This document shows positions 41,538-52,447 of a DNA stretch of 64,000 bases, in pieces. The DNA is from Agrypnia vestita (Eukaryota; Arthropoda; Insecta; Trichoptera; Phryganeidae). The stretch's first letter is position 1. Each line of letters opens with the position of its first letter. The stretch lies in NCBI GenBank assembly GCA_016648135.1, contig JADDOH010011108.1, positions 1 through 64,000 of the forward strand. Direction: 5' to 3'. The notes under the pieces are model-generated. The model searched no databases. It was not told the DNA's origin and saw only the letters and a list, made by a program, of their open reading frames with translations. Made by a program: the position numbers and the translations under genes.

Positions 41538-42410
41538 TGAGTGGTGAGCGGAAAGTTGCTCGCCAACAATTGCTCGCCAACAATTGCTCGCCCACAGTTG
41601 CTAGTTCAAAATTGCCAATTGCGTGACAGTATGTTTTAGTTATTTTTTAAATGAATATTTCATTTTATTTAATTTAAAATATGGTACGTATACAATTCTT
41701 ATATTTTTATCAAATTGCCATTTTTTAAATACTTTGCAGTCGTGTAGACCTCATCAGTGAAGAGAAGCTCTCGAGTCTGATGAGGGAGCCTCAGTTCTTA
41801 TTTTATATATAGGTACATATGCGAGTCATTTAATAATACGGTAATAAAAGGTAATTTTGAGTCCGATCGGTCGAACGGTATAGATTTTCATCGAAAATAT
41901 AGCAGGAGGAGAGGTAGGGTTAAAATAATAGGGGAAATATCGCCTATGTTACCCGCCGAGTCTTTAAGAATACGTTTCCAAATTTTGAGTCCGATCGGTC
42001 AAACGGTACAGATTTGCATCGAAAATATATCAGAGGAGGAGAAGGGTTAAAAGAATAGGAGGAAAATGTCATCTTTGTTACCTACCGGATCCTAAAGTAT
42101 AAGTATGCAAAGTTTGAATCGAATCGGGTAAACGGTATAGATTTGTATAGAGAACGGACAGTTTTATGGGTATAGATAGATAATATTGATTAAGAAATGT
42201 TTATTATAAAACAAACATATATTTTCAATTATTATTTACAAAAAATTGTCGTCAACTAAAAGTATTTATAAAATTTGGGATAGATGAGGCAATGTTATCT
42301 AGTGGCGAACAATTTCTGGCGAACATTTTTCCTGGCGACCAATTGTGTGGCGAGCAACTTTCCCGGCGAGCAATTGTGGGCGAGCAACTGTGGGCGAGCA
42401 ATTTTCAGTA
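41538..42410. repeat. element bounded by iterated GGCGAGCAA motifs in opposite orientation
   Basis: Left cluster (41552-41603) has TTGCTCGCC three times, each separated by AACAA or a close variant. The right cluster (42303-42403) has the reverse, GGCGAGCAA (three exact, plus variants GGCGAACAA and GGCGACCAA), in spaced repeats. The AT-rich interior holds the tandem repeat 41836-42165. Oppositely oriented arrays of a 9-mer recall subterminal transposase-binding repeats of hAT/CACTA-like elements. No transposase and no certain ends. Confidence 0.55.
41836..42165. repeat. three tandem ~130-bp units
   Basis: TTTGAGTCCGATCGGTCGAA and CGGTATAGATTTTCATCGAA recur as TTTGAGTCCGATCGGTCAAA and a third weaker copy TTTGAATCGAATCGGGTAAA, with GGAGGAGA and TGTTACC blocks between. 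Non-coding. Confidence 0.75.
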
Positions 42411-42749
42411 TTGTTTCGAATTATGTGGCTATATAAAGAATACGAAATTTTCGCCGCCAATCTATTTTTTACATGCACTTTATTACCTGTTATATATTAT
42501 ATGGAAAGATAAAAAAATGAGGTAGAGTAAGATAGGTAGAAAGCTTCACTATTAAAATTCTCTATTTAAAAAGGAGTCGGTATGCTGTTTCACCTGTTGA
42601 TGAGAGATTTTAATTATTTCGGAAACTATTAGAGAATAACTAAAATAATTTTAAAAACTCAAGTAGAGAAAACAAAGTAAGCAAAAATAAATTATTCTCT
42701 TCTTCAAAAACAGCAAAATAAAATAAAACTAAAAGTTTCCGATTTTATG

Positions 42750-43010
42750 CACCGTATTGCGAAATTAAAATGGCAGCGGGCTAGACCTATGGCTCGACTG
42801 GAGGATACTAGAAGGGCACCCAGAATCCTACAGTGGAGGTCCTGAACGAAAAGTAGAAGCATCGAAAGACCTCCCAAAAGGTGGTCTGGTGACATAATCC
42901 AGCAAGCAGGAAGAACCTGGATGCGAAGGGGGAGAAGCAGAGATGAATGGAGGAAAATAGGAGAGGCCTACATCCAGCAGTGGAGGGAAGAAGGCTAAGG
43001 GAGAAGAATC
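42750..43010 (+). pseudogene. RTE-like LINE 3' end (RPPKRWSGDIIQQAG family)
   Basis: Translation gives ARLEDTRRAPRILQWRS, stop, then RSIERPPKRWSGDIIQQAGR, TWMRRGRSRDEWRKIGEAYI and QQWREEG, stop. The same protein end is found on the minus strand at 56580-56875 and, as the last few codons, at 55455-55515. Internal stop and truncation make it inactive. Confidence 0.75.
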
Positions 43011-43124
43011 AAATCCTTGTTACAAATAGTTAATTTTAAAATTTGTTTTCACATTAGTTATTCAATTCAATCCAGTTATTATTTATTTTTGTAAAGGTAC
43101 ATACTTTAATTTTTATTTTTATTA

Positions 43125-43175
43125 TTCGCTGTATCTTGATGAAGGGACCATTGGCCCCGAAACATGTTAATTCAA
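43125..43175 (+). ncRNA. hammerhead-like motif, one core change
   Basis: TTGATGA (43136-43142) stands where CTGATGA is expected, followed by stem II GGGACC/GGCCCC (one mismatch, loop ATT), GAAA (43159-43162), CATG and TT. Nearly complete but the first core base is changed. No PLE protein remains beside it. Confidence 0.5.
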
Positions 43176-43569
43176 TCAATAGTTGTTTTATACGAAGTAT
43201 TTGCTTTTTTTGTCAATATAAAATTTTAAATGAAATACGATATTTTATGGGTTCATTAATATGCATTTACTTTATTTCGACTATAATTCTTACTGTTCTT
43301 AGTACAGATATTTAGCGAGAACGCCCAATGAAACCTGTTAGAAAATTTTATTGAAAAATATTTCACGGTTTTTGAGCTACAGCGAATTAAAAAAATATTT
43401 TTTCGCAAAACCTGTTGTACATTAGATCATTTCGCAAAAATAAAGTATTTTATCTCTGTATATATGTAAATTAACAAATTTTATTTTTATTATTGGAGAA
43501 GAGTCGTCAAAAGAAAGAAGGGGAGAGATGAATACCGCAGCGATGAGGCAAACGAAGTAAAAGTGATTT

Positions 43570-44098
43570 AAAAAAACTAACCCATAAAAACCAAGTTTTT
43601 ATTTTACTCCCTTTCTTTGTTAATTAAGTTTACCATCGTGTAATTAAATAATTGATTGACTGAAAATGAAACATGTCTAGACAAATATCTATGTCAAAAA
43701 TCTCTAAAAATATCTCTTTATTATTTGATTTCTTCCCAAAAAACCGAAGTGTGCTGTCATCTATGAACCAATTGTCATAAATTTTCGAAATTCGTAGTGA
43801 AGTACCTATTATACCTACCGACGGAATAATTCAAATTTTAATATTCCGAGACGTTGTCAGGCCACGGTACGTAGTAATCAAACTTTTGTAATGATTCCAA
43901 TTTGAAAAAACCATTAAAATATCTAAAAATCCAAAATTATACTATAATTATTAATATTTTTTAACGAAAATTTGATAGATCTTCTTGATCATCGCCACGA
44001 GTCTGCTTGCAAAGTTTCATCTCGATTGGATCACGGGAAAAGGGTTGAAAATCGATCCAAAGTTTTTTCGCCACGAGTTAATATAAAGGGAGTAAAAA
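43570..44098 (+). repeat. MITE-like family E, full-length
   Basis: From AAAAACTAACCCATAAAAAC to ATATAAAGGGAGTAAAAA. Close to 47369-47904 along its length. Contains a short frame starting MIDLLDHRHESACKVSSRLD that also occurs, in variant form, in other copies. Confidence 0.8.
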
Positions 44099-44639
44099 TT
44101 AAAACCGGTCTGATTATTTTCCAATACCACAACACAGGTTTTGAAAACGGTTTCCCAGAATCGACAACCCTGTCCGTCGAGCGTTGGCACTTCACCCTGT
44201 GAACTGCAATCCGCAAGGTCGTTGCGACTGCAAAGGCAATGAACTTGTTAACCTGTAACTCTGCAGCTTCGTACGTGGTCTTTTATGCTCGTATGAAAAA
44301 CATAAAAAAATTACAGAGCTCTTGTTCGGCCGAAAAACGATAAGCCCGGAAAATATATTTTGGATCGAAGCCAAAGTCAATATTCTGGTGATCATTAAAA
44401 TGGGTGAAATACATAAATATGTTACCTCTACACGAGTTCAATAATAATTTTATATTATACTATAGAAATTATTTAATTAATAATCGCATAGATTCAGCTG
44501 AACACACATGTGAACACACATACGAACACATAAAAACACACAAATGCACACTATTTGACACATTGTTTTTTCTTATTTTTTATCGATCCTGGTATAATAT
44601 TCTTGTATATATGTGTTTTCTTGTAACTGGTACAAGGCT

Positions 44640-45010
44640 CTGTACTCTGTACATCAATAATTGATTTTTTCAAGATTTATTTATTATATGGCTGTAAGAA
44701 AACCAATAAATGAATAATAAATAAATAAATAAACATCTGTTACCGTTAAGGCTGCGTTCGTAAAAAACGCATCGCTCGGCCATTTTTTCGTCGACTTTAG
44801 TTGTAAAATGGGTCACCATGAAAAGCCCTTTTATTATAACGGGATAATATATAGCCTATGTCCACCCTGAAAGTCTACTCTAAATATTGGTGCAAGAATT
44901 TTTGAAATCGGATGAGTAGTTTCGCAGATGTATCCTCCTATATCCAAACATACAAACATTACCTTTTTATATATTAGTACAGATGTGGGGTATAAAAGCA
45001 AAGGTAGCAA
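44640..45010. repeat. LINE/SINE 3' UTR remnants
   Basis: AATAAATAAATAAATAAAC (44712-44730) is a typical LINE tail. Downstream, TTTTGAAATCGGATGAGTAG and TATATTAGTACAGATGTGGG resemble a 3' phrase shared by many insect retroelements. No protein segment is preserved. Confidence 0.35.
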
Positions 45011-45052
45011 TATCCGAAATAAAATGAATGCGGTCATTTATAATTACTTATT

Positions 45053-45345
45053 ATACAGGTATCTCATAGCTAGTACAAAAAACTTTTCACGTGGATTCCT
45101 GCCTTGATAATGAGTCGAAAATATTCAAGTAAACATGACCTAATATCAATATTTATGGAAATACGCAATATCAAAATTTGCATTTTTTCTTCAACATTTC
45201 TAACTTATTTTTTGCAAAAAGTTGAACTATCATTACAGTAACTTATATAGATTATGAAAAATTCATTCGTTTCAATGCAACTCGATTAAAATGATAAAAA
45301 CCTTGTAAAAAATGTTTTACAAAATTTTGCAAGATTTTTATCACA
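45053..45345. repeat. foldback family A, one arm
   Basis: GATTCCTGCCTTGATAATGA, TTCAAGTAAACATGACCTAA, AAAAGTTGAACTATCATTAC and AAAATTCATTCGTTTCAATG in family order. Non-coding. Confidence 0.6.
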
Positions 45346-46164
45346 TAATTTTTGCTGCTAGCTAGGAGACATCTTGATTTTAGAAGGGATATGTTAAATA
45401 TTTTTCTATATTTTTTGATACATGTATGTATGTATATTTCTCTTTTACATTGTTCTCGTACAGTATTGTTTTACATTATTAAAATACTGAATTGTTAATT
45501 ATAGCTTCCCCAGAACAGGTTTGACCTAATGGGTCGTTATAGACTTATGTAAAAAAGTGTGATATATAAATTGTGATAAATAAAAAATAATTAGGTACAT
45601 TATAAATTGGTAATCCTGGATGACTGAATTTTTTTTACATATTGCTGCCTTTGCTTTTATACCCCACGATTCACATATTTGTAATAATAAATGACAAATT
45701 AAAAAGCGTTTCGCGTACTATTATGCAAACATAACATTATGCAAAACTGGACCCAACGGAAATATGGATATGTTAATCTGTTTCGCTTCACGCCCCGTTA
45801 CTTCCTTAAAATAATATCCCTACGCCATATTATGAATGCTGAGGAATGTGGTCGACAGTACGTGTTCTCGAATAAAATAATCAGTTTAAAAAGGCGCTTG
45901 CACTAATGTACACGCGTTAAAAGCTATATTTCTTTGACGTGCATTGAAAAAATAAGGGTTTCCATAAATGCTTTAATATAAAAGATTATTTGAGTAGAGC
46001 GATAAAAAGAGTGAGACATGATATTAAATACGATTCAAAAACTTTTATTTATTTATTTATTCTTAAAGTAATACAATAATTTCCTAATATACATCCTAGG
46101 GTGTCCCGTGTCTCGACGTCAAGCCGAAATCGGGTGATAATAGTCATAATAGTTATCAGAAAAA
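45346..46164. other. no gene seen
   Basis: AT-rich; nothing supported apart from scattered simple sequence. Confidence 0.4.
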
Positions 46165-46500
46165 TATTTAAAAAATGATCACGGTTTTGATAAAAATTTA
46201 GGACTTTCTATTTTACACATAAATAATTTTTCTCTGAAATTGAATAATTTAGAATCAATAGAAATTAGTAAAGCATGTAATAGTAAACAAAATATTATTA
46301 ATAATCGATTAAATTTAACTACTAGCCCAATTCTTTTTTTTTCAATAATTGCAAGTAATCAAGAACTTCAGTAATAATATATAAAAATAATTTTTCGAAT
46401 AATTTAGAAAAACAAAAGACATTTCATTCTGATATTTTGACAGTTATACAACACGCTGACGATGGAAAGGTTTTTTGAAACATGTTGGTGTAATTAATGA
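46165..46500 (+). pseudogene. Penelope-like element C-terminal fragment
   Basis: From about 46174 an open stretch reads HGFDKNLGLSILHINNFSLK then LNNLESIEISKACNSKQNII and NNRLNLTTSPILF. It is the same segment as NTGVNILHINSKSRRLNNLE and INNQKNLIYSPILN of the PLE at 31 kb. The rest is disrupted. A hammerhead motif follows at 46447-46492 on the same strand, the normal PLE 3' order. Confidence 0.75.
46447..46492 (+). ncRNA. hammerhead ribozyme motif (intact core)
   Basis: CTGACGA (46456-46462), stem II GGAAA/TTTTT (G-U pairs included), GAAA (46477-46480), palindrome CATG, then TT with the predicted cut after 46486. Stem I pairs ACAC before the core with GTGT after the cut, with one mismatch next to the core. 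Stem II is weak. Confidence 0.55.
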
Positions 46501-46529
46501 AATAAAAGAAGTAGATATATAAAAATAAT

Positions 46530-46893
46530 ACAATCAATATTTTTTAGAAAAGTAACCAACATCATTAGTGTGCTGGCTTACTCTAAAGAACTCCGGGTTT
46601 CTTATGCGGGGTTTAACATGCAAATTTATATCAGACAGAGAAAGAGAATCAACAGCTCCGCTGAGAATCTTGTGTAGCAAAACGAGATCGTATATTTTCC
46701 GTCGGGACTCAAGTTTGCGCATCTTCAAAAAGGCGAGTCGATCTTCGTAGCTGTGAAGGTTATTGCGTTGACCAGCTTTGTATGATAAAATACGTAGAAA
46801 CTCTTTCTGCACTCTCTCGATTCTCGTAACATGTGTTGTGTAAGAAGGTGAGCAAATAACGGAATAATCCAAGAATATGGTCCCGTTGTTCAT
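46530..46893 (-). pseudogene. LINE C-terminal fragment, 119 codons open
   Basis: Minus strand: SVICSPSYTTHVTRIERVQK, EFLRILSYKAGQRNN, SYEDRLAFLKMRKLESRRKI and YDLVLLHKILSGAVDSL. This is the post-RT segment of jockey/CR1-like elements (RIE..Q..FLR...Y ... Y..RL....L..L..RR...DL.....I). Same domain type as 56314-56580 and 58740-59094. Both ends truncated. Confidence 0.75.
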
Positions 46894-46973
46894 ACAATGA
46901 AAATAAGTATTTCACTATATAATTTAATGTCCTGTTAATTTAATCTAACTAAAATAATCGTAATCTAAATTAA

Positions 46974-47032
46974 ACAAACCAAACCTAATAACCAAACCTA
47001 ACCAAACCTAATAACCTAACCTAACCTCATAT
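46974..47032. repeat. CCTAA-rich interstitial tract
   Basis: CCTAATAACCAAACCTAACC and CCTAATAACCTAACCTAACC form a short imperfect CCTAA tract. The complementary TTAGG is the usual insect telomere unit. Only a few units are perfect. Confidence 0.5.
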
Positions 47033-47368
47033 ATTGCCGATGAAATGTCAAAATGTGCAGTGCATTTTTCGAAACTTTAAAGTGTAATATCTTATTTAAT
47101 ACTTACTTTTTAAACGTAAATTATCTTTCATTTTGTTATTAGCACATTCAATAATATAGTGAATTAATCATTTTCATTGTATATGCAATGGGACCACTAT
47201 CTTGGATTTAGCCCAAATAACTGACGAATATTCCAATATACTTCGTACTAGTGATTTAATGTAGAGAATTTTTATACTTTGAGGATTTTTAAAGTCGTGA
47301 GTAATTCTCTCCTTGATAAGTAATCTTTCAACACTCTTGGCATTTTGCGCGTCGCCGTGAAAACGAAG

Positions 47369-47904
47369 AAAAAACTAACCCATAAAAACCAAGTCTTTAT
47401 TTTACTCCCTTTCTTCGTAAATTAAGTATACCATCATGTAATAATTGAATGACTGAAAATGAAACATGTCTAGACAAATATCTATGTGAAAAATCTCTAA
47501 AAATAACTCTTTTTTATTATTTGATTACTTCTGTGAACCAATTGTAATAAATTTTCAAAATTCGTAGTGAAGTACCTATTAAACCTACCGACGGAGTAAT
47601 TCAAATTTTAAATATTCCGTGACGTTATCGGGCCGCCGGCGCCGTTGGTAGTAATCAAACTTTTGTAATGATTCCAATTTGAAAAAACCATTAAAATTTC
47701 TAAAAATCCAAAATTATACTATAATTATTATTATTATTTAACAAAAATTTGATAGATCTTTTTGATTGTCGCCATGAGTCTGCTTGCAAAGTTTCAGCTC
47801 GATTGGATTACGGGAAAAGGGTCAAAAATCGATCCAAAGTTTTTTCGACGACAAGCAGGCAAGCAAGCAAGCAGACGCCACGAGTTAATATAAAGGGAGT
47901 CAAA
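47369..47904 (+). repeat. MITE-like family E, full-length
   Basis: From AAAACTAACCCATAAAAACC to ATATAAAGGGAGTC. Contains the extra direct repeat GCAAGCAAGCAAGCAGACGC near its right end, where other copies have fewer GCAA units. A short frame starts MIDLFDCRHESACKVSARLD. Confidence 0.8.
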
Positions 47905-48068
47905 ACGATAACTACAAAGGAGCCCGATGCTCCAATCCCACCAGCAACGAAGACCTCCTAGGACCAAGTTGGATGGCATAATATAGTGAAACATTCTCAA
48001 AGTTACGGCCTTCGGTGATGGGAGTCCAACTGCGAAGATCAAGACACGCTTATAGACGTACCGCTATA

Positions 48069-48481
48069 ACTTGGCGTGCGAGGGAGGGCGTCCCTATCGC
48101 GTAACAGAAGTTGTCAGGGTGTAAATTTATTACACAATACAAAATGTACAGAATGTCCGGTGACCGGTGTCGTATTAAATACAGAAATTTGGTCGGGCAG
48201 CACTAAAGAAACCACGCAGTAATGGCGGCCGTTCTATCTGTCAAACTGTCAGATGGTAATATCGGTCCATTATTCGCTTTTTCAGCTTCGCAAAACTTTA
48301 ATACTCCATTGGCAATTGTTCTTGCACCATCCCGGACTGTTTAGGATGTTTCGGACATAATTCAGTGTATATTGGTAATCAAGATGACACAGCTCGCGCT
48401 CAAAGACGAGAATGAACTGAATGACAGGGCGAGGGGTGCGGGCGGGGCGGGTTTTAGTTCAAAATTCGCCGCACGCCAAGT
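48069..48481 (+). repeat. MITE family D, copy 2
   Basis: Ends ACTTGGCGTGCG and CGCACGCCAAGT, with the same substitution in both ends, flanked by TA. Interior matches copy 1. Matching changes in the two ends suggest descent from a different family variant and not independent decay. Confidence 0.78.
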
Positions 48482-48610
48482 TACGTCGGGCAAGCAATAC
48501 AGGAAGGCTCTGCGAAGCGGGTATGTGTGTACATTTGAATATTCAACAGCAAAGTAATAACGTTCCCATTATCGAGTCTCTTTGGAGGTTCTATTCACCG
48601 GAGGGTTCAG

Positions 48611-48719
48611 TCGCCTGCCGCACTGCGGAGGTGTCGCCCGCGCCGCTGCCTGGCGTGCCAACCCGCCACCCCGCGCCCCAGACCCACCCTGCCACAACAC
48701 ACCCCCACTCTAGCGGCGG
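48611..48719 (+). CDS. candidate proline-rich exon (plus-strand gene)
   Basis: A GC-rich block in AT-rich DNA with an acceptor (ACCGGAGGGTTCAG before TCGCC) and a donor (AGCGGCGG then GTGAAT at 48720). The open frame reads ACRTAEVSPAPLPGVPTRHP then APQTHPATTHPHSSG, with two bases left over at the 3' end. The candidate exon at 59321-59491 needs exactly one base to complete a codon, so the two could be joined. No domain is recognisable. The acceptor's pyrimidine tract is weak, and other frames are also open, so this is tentative. Confidence 0.35.
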
Positions 48720-48799
48720 GTGAATGGATTTGCGCAAGGAGCAATTTCTCAAGGAGTAATCCACCGACCAAAATTCATACTTTTTGTGTTGTGCAAATA

Positions 48800-49585
48800 G
48801 ATGAATGAAGACCCCATGGCAAAAAGTTGTTAACTAACATTTTTGTCAAAAATGAGTTAATAAGCCGTCTAAACTAAACAATGTACGCTCTTTCCATTGG
48901 AAATAAGTTCAGAACTTAAAAACAATTAGAACATGTTCAAATCATAGGGATGAACATGTTAACTACACTTTTTCATAAAAATCAAATCAGTTACTAATGG
49001 GAAGAACAAGTTATCTTCAATAAATAACATGTTCATGCCATCATTCTGAAATTAACACGCCTTTTAATTTGATTGGAATATTTATGGTTAATATAAATTT
49101 TACTCTGGCAGTACTGTCATTTATTTGTTTTTATTTGAAGACTATAATATATGTACTTATATATTATTTTTCAATAATTTTAAATGGTACATACCATGTT
49201 TTGTATTATTAATTAACATGCCAGGTACTTTGTAATTTTGATAATGGATGGTAAAAACGGATAGCATTTGAAGGGTTGTTTAATGTTCGTGTTTTACCAA
49301 TTTCAAAAAGGTGTTACTCTATTAAAAAAGAGTTATAGAGACGAAAAAATGGTTTTTAACTACATTTTTTTAGGGAAAATTGGTACATTTTTATTTTTTG
49401 TGTATAAATGTGTATTTTTTACTTTGTTAATACTTTTTTAATATTTTAGTGACATAAATTAATAAAAATTAATCTTGAATTAGCAATAAAACATATTTTT
49501 CAAAGGCTAAATGCAAATGTCTAATTATCTCAAAATGACTCGAATGTTAGTTAACAACTTCTTGTCATGGGGTCTTCAGATATGT
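48800..49585. repeat. DNA element with ~60-bp imperfect inverted ends
   Basis: TGAAGACCCCATGGCAAAAA then GTTGTTAACTAACATT at the left is mirrored by AATGTTAGTTAACAACTTCT then TGTCATGGGGTCTTCA at the right. The ~700-bp interior is AT-rich with no transposase. Flanking duplication not resolved. Confidence 0.65.
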
Positions 49586-49816
49586 TTACTAACCACCAAA
49601 GCACAACCATCTTCTCATGAAATGAGTAACGAGGAGATACCACTGTGTTCAAAAAATACCGAACCTTTAATCGGCAGGGACACTATCATCTATTCATGCA
49701 CCCTTTACTAATTCTAATCACCTTTCACCAAAACGGCTGCATGACCACACCCGCAGACAAAGCATGTACTAACTGCATGTATAAACTTATTGTTTCAGAG
49801 GTAAGTTTATAGAAAT

Positions 49817-50012
49817 CCATAATCACACATATGGAAATAAAACTACTCATTTTTTAATTTTTACCTTTTTAATTTTCTGGGACACGTTTCGCCTTATGAG
49901 GGCATTATCAATCAATTCGCCTTATGAGGGCATTACAATCGAGATTATTTTGCCCTCCCCGAAAATTAAAAACGTATAACTTAAAAATTAAGTATTTTTA
50001 TTTCCATATGTG
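49817..50012. repeat. small inverted-repeat element with duplicated hammerhead-like core
   Basis: CACATATGGAAATAAA at the left is mirrored by TTTCCATATGTG at the right. The centre has GCCTTATGAGGGCATTA twice. On the minus strand the first unit reads TTGATAAT, a GCC/GGC stem, GAAACGTG, a hammerhead-like order with two core substitutions. Confidence 0.5.
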
Positions 50013-50016
50013 TAAC

Positions 50017-52447
50017 CAAGGGCGGATCCAGCTTTGGCGCCAGGGGTGGGTCACATAGTCGTGGTCAAGTCACAAGAAGTTATAATTTAATATTGATAAT
50101 AAGAGAAAGTTACAAGTAAAACGTAGGTATTTTATTAATAAATGTAACTACCTACTGTACTTAAAATACCTACCTATATTTAAATAACAAAATCAATTTT
50201 TCTTTTACGTCTTCTACCGAAACGCGTTATCACTTCATCTACTCCAATGGGTACGTTTTTATGGACGTGGAGAAGTGGCAGTCCGGTTAGACGTTCTTCA
50301 ACCATTGAAGCTCTTAGCCACGATTTGATTCTTCGCAACGTAGAGAAAGATCTTTCCGCTGTCGCTACACTAACTTGTAGTGTAGCCATAATACATAAAA
50401 AATTTCTTATATTAGGATACATCTCAATATCGCAATTTAAAATAAGATCGGAAATCGACTGCGGTATGTCTTGACTCCGCTGCCACTTCACCATCCACAG
50501 CCGATATTCGTTTACAACGACAGAAACTGGAGTATTTATTATCTAGTAATAATGTATAATCGGTTGTTAGTTGTTTCACAGTTTCAATGTCTTGATTACT
50601 GTATTCGCTTTTTGGCATGAAAACGCTTAGTTGAAACAAATTAAGTATTTCAAGAGACAGACGGTCCTGTAGGTCACTTATTGTTGAATCCAGAAGAGGG
50701 ATGTATATCAGGGTGTCCCGTCCATGTATGAGAAAAAAAATTTTTTGAGCTACACAATCACAAGAGGTATCAAAATTTGCGCAATTTTACACAAATTGCG
50801 AGAAAGGTAACAAAAAATAGAATTCTTTGTCATCTTGAGGACTCTACCGATCTTTGAAGTTTTGTAAATTTTACGTTTTTATAGAGTTAAACCGTTTGCC
50901 TAAAATAATTTTAAAAAATCACGTTTTAAAGATATTTTAGTATTGAAATTAATGAAATAAAGCACAAGAAAATAAAATAAACAAAATATAGATTATAATC
51001 AATGACAAAAACTAAAAATTTAAACTTACTTTTGTGTCCAAATGGCATCCAAAGCCATCTCTAGAAGTAACATCAGTTACACTTTGTGAGGCGTCTGTTA
51101 TATTCACTAGGACCCGAAGTGTAACCATCTAAGGTCAAGAATAAATGACGAAGGGGTAAGCATACAAACACACCATTGTAACGGTCTCTGCAAATACTCC
51201 TCTAAATATTGAATTTACAAGCGGAAACGTCAAAAAGTTTCTCAGATGACTAAAAAACATTTCAGTTTATTTTCAAAACTATCATTTCGTTTGTTTTTGG
51301 GGTATCTTTTCAAATTGAAATGCTTTTCGAAATTGGATTTCACTAATTAAATAACTCGTTCCTTAGTTGGAATCGAAGTTTTGGTCCAAATATTGTTGAT
51401 TTATTTCTTCGATATATCTTCGGAAACAATCACATATATATCTGATTTGGATGGATCTTTTCAATTATACGTGAATTTCAGGTCGTTCTTGACAAATAAA
51501 ATAAATTAAATGACGTCCCTTATAGTTGGTAGCTGCTGATTGTCAAGTTCTTTGTATGGTCCGAACATAGCATAAGTAGTCTGACTACGCCTCGAAATTC
51601 TTATTTAAAAATCACAAAGTCCTCTTTTACTACTGTAACAATCGCCATTGTACTTTTAAGGCATAAAAATTATTTTGGCTACGAAGGAGTTCAAAACTAG
51701 TTCAAACTTGAGGGTATTTGCAGGTCGAAACCTAACGAATTCGAAGTCGCTGGTAATGTGTTGTTGCATGCAAATCACATAATTACAACACAATCATATG
51801 ATTTACACCTAAATAGAATAAAAAGTAAATATTTTTTTGTATTTAGTTCAGGAGCCAAAATTGAGGATAGCGAATTATCACCATAAAAATGAAAATTTTT
51901 CAAATTTTGTAGATCGGTAGAACCCTAAAGATATAGTTTTATTTTATTTTTAAAATTATTTTGGTAATTTACGCTCAATTACGCAAGTTTTGAGAGGTCT
52001 TGTGTTAAGATAAATCAAAAAAAAAATTATCGGGACAGCCTAGTGTATATGGCTCTACGGAAATACTCTTCAGCAGATTGAGCAGGTTGGTTATTGGTCC
52101 TATATATGTATTTGTCTTGACACTATTCTGGGACATTTAATTTCTACATCTAGCTGCTCAGCTACTTCTTTAGCCTCTTCAAAAAGCTGTCGGTAAATTA
52201 CGTGCGCATTTTCTCTTTTATTTTGTAGAACACTTATAGTATCATTAATAGCGTCCGCAGCTTTTTTTAAATCAATCGAGTTCGATTGCAGTATTCTGCT
52301 TAAAGATACAGTAGTACCTGAAAAATAAAAAAGTTAGTAAGTGACTGAATGTGAGTATGAGTATTTTAATTAGTGGTCCACCTAGGTCCTGGACCCAGCC
52401 CAGGGGGGGTCATGACCCCCATGACCCCCCCCCTGGATCCGCGCTTG
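50017..52447 (-). pseudogene. hAT transposon relic (ZMYM-related transposase), interrupted
   Basis: Minus-strand transposase pieces. SLSRILQSNSIDLKKAADAI to RIVSRQIHIG lies at 52110-52310. FRRAIY then IPLLDSTISDLQDRLSL is split by the insertion at 50709-52043. MFQLSVFMPKSEYSNQDIET is at 50580-50640. The C-terminal dimerisation domain is YPNIRNFLCIMATLQVSVAT then AERSFSTLRRIKSWLRASM (50240-50420). hAT transposases use an RNase H-like core and dimerise through this C-terminal domain. Ends at 50019 (AGGGCGGATCCAG) and 52443 (CTGGATCCGCGCTT) look like the terminal inverted repeat. The N-terminal zinc-finger region is missing and the frame is broken several times. Confidence 0.85.
50709..52043. 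mobile_element. 1.3-kb non-autonomous element inserted in the hAT relic
   Basis: Begins CAGGGTGTCCCG and ends CGGGACAGCCTAG (inverted ends). The host sequence TGTATAT is duplicated on both sides (50702-50708, 52044-52050). Including one mismatched base the duplication is 8 bp, the hAT size. Removing it joins the transposase codons in frame at RRAIYIPLLD. Its interior has no transposase. Confidence 0.75.

Noticed and set aside
41745..41790. CTGATGAGG near CCTCATCA, hammerhead-like
   Set aside because: No GAAA in the right position; it is just a short inverted repeat.
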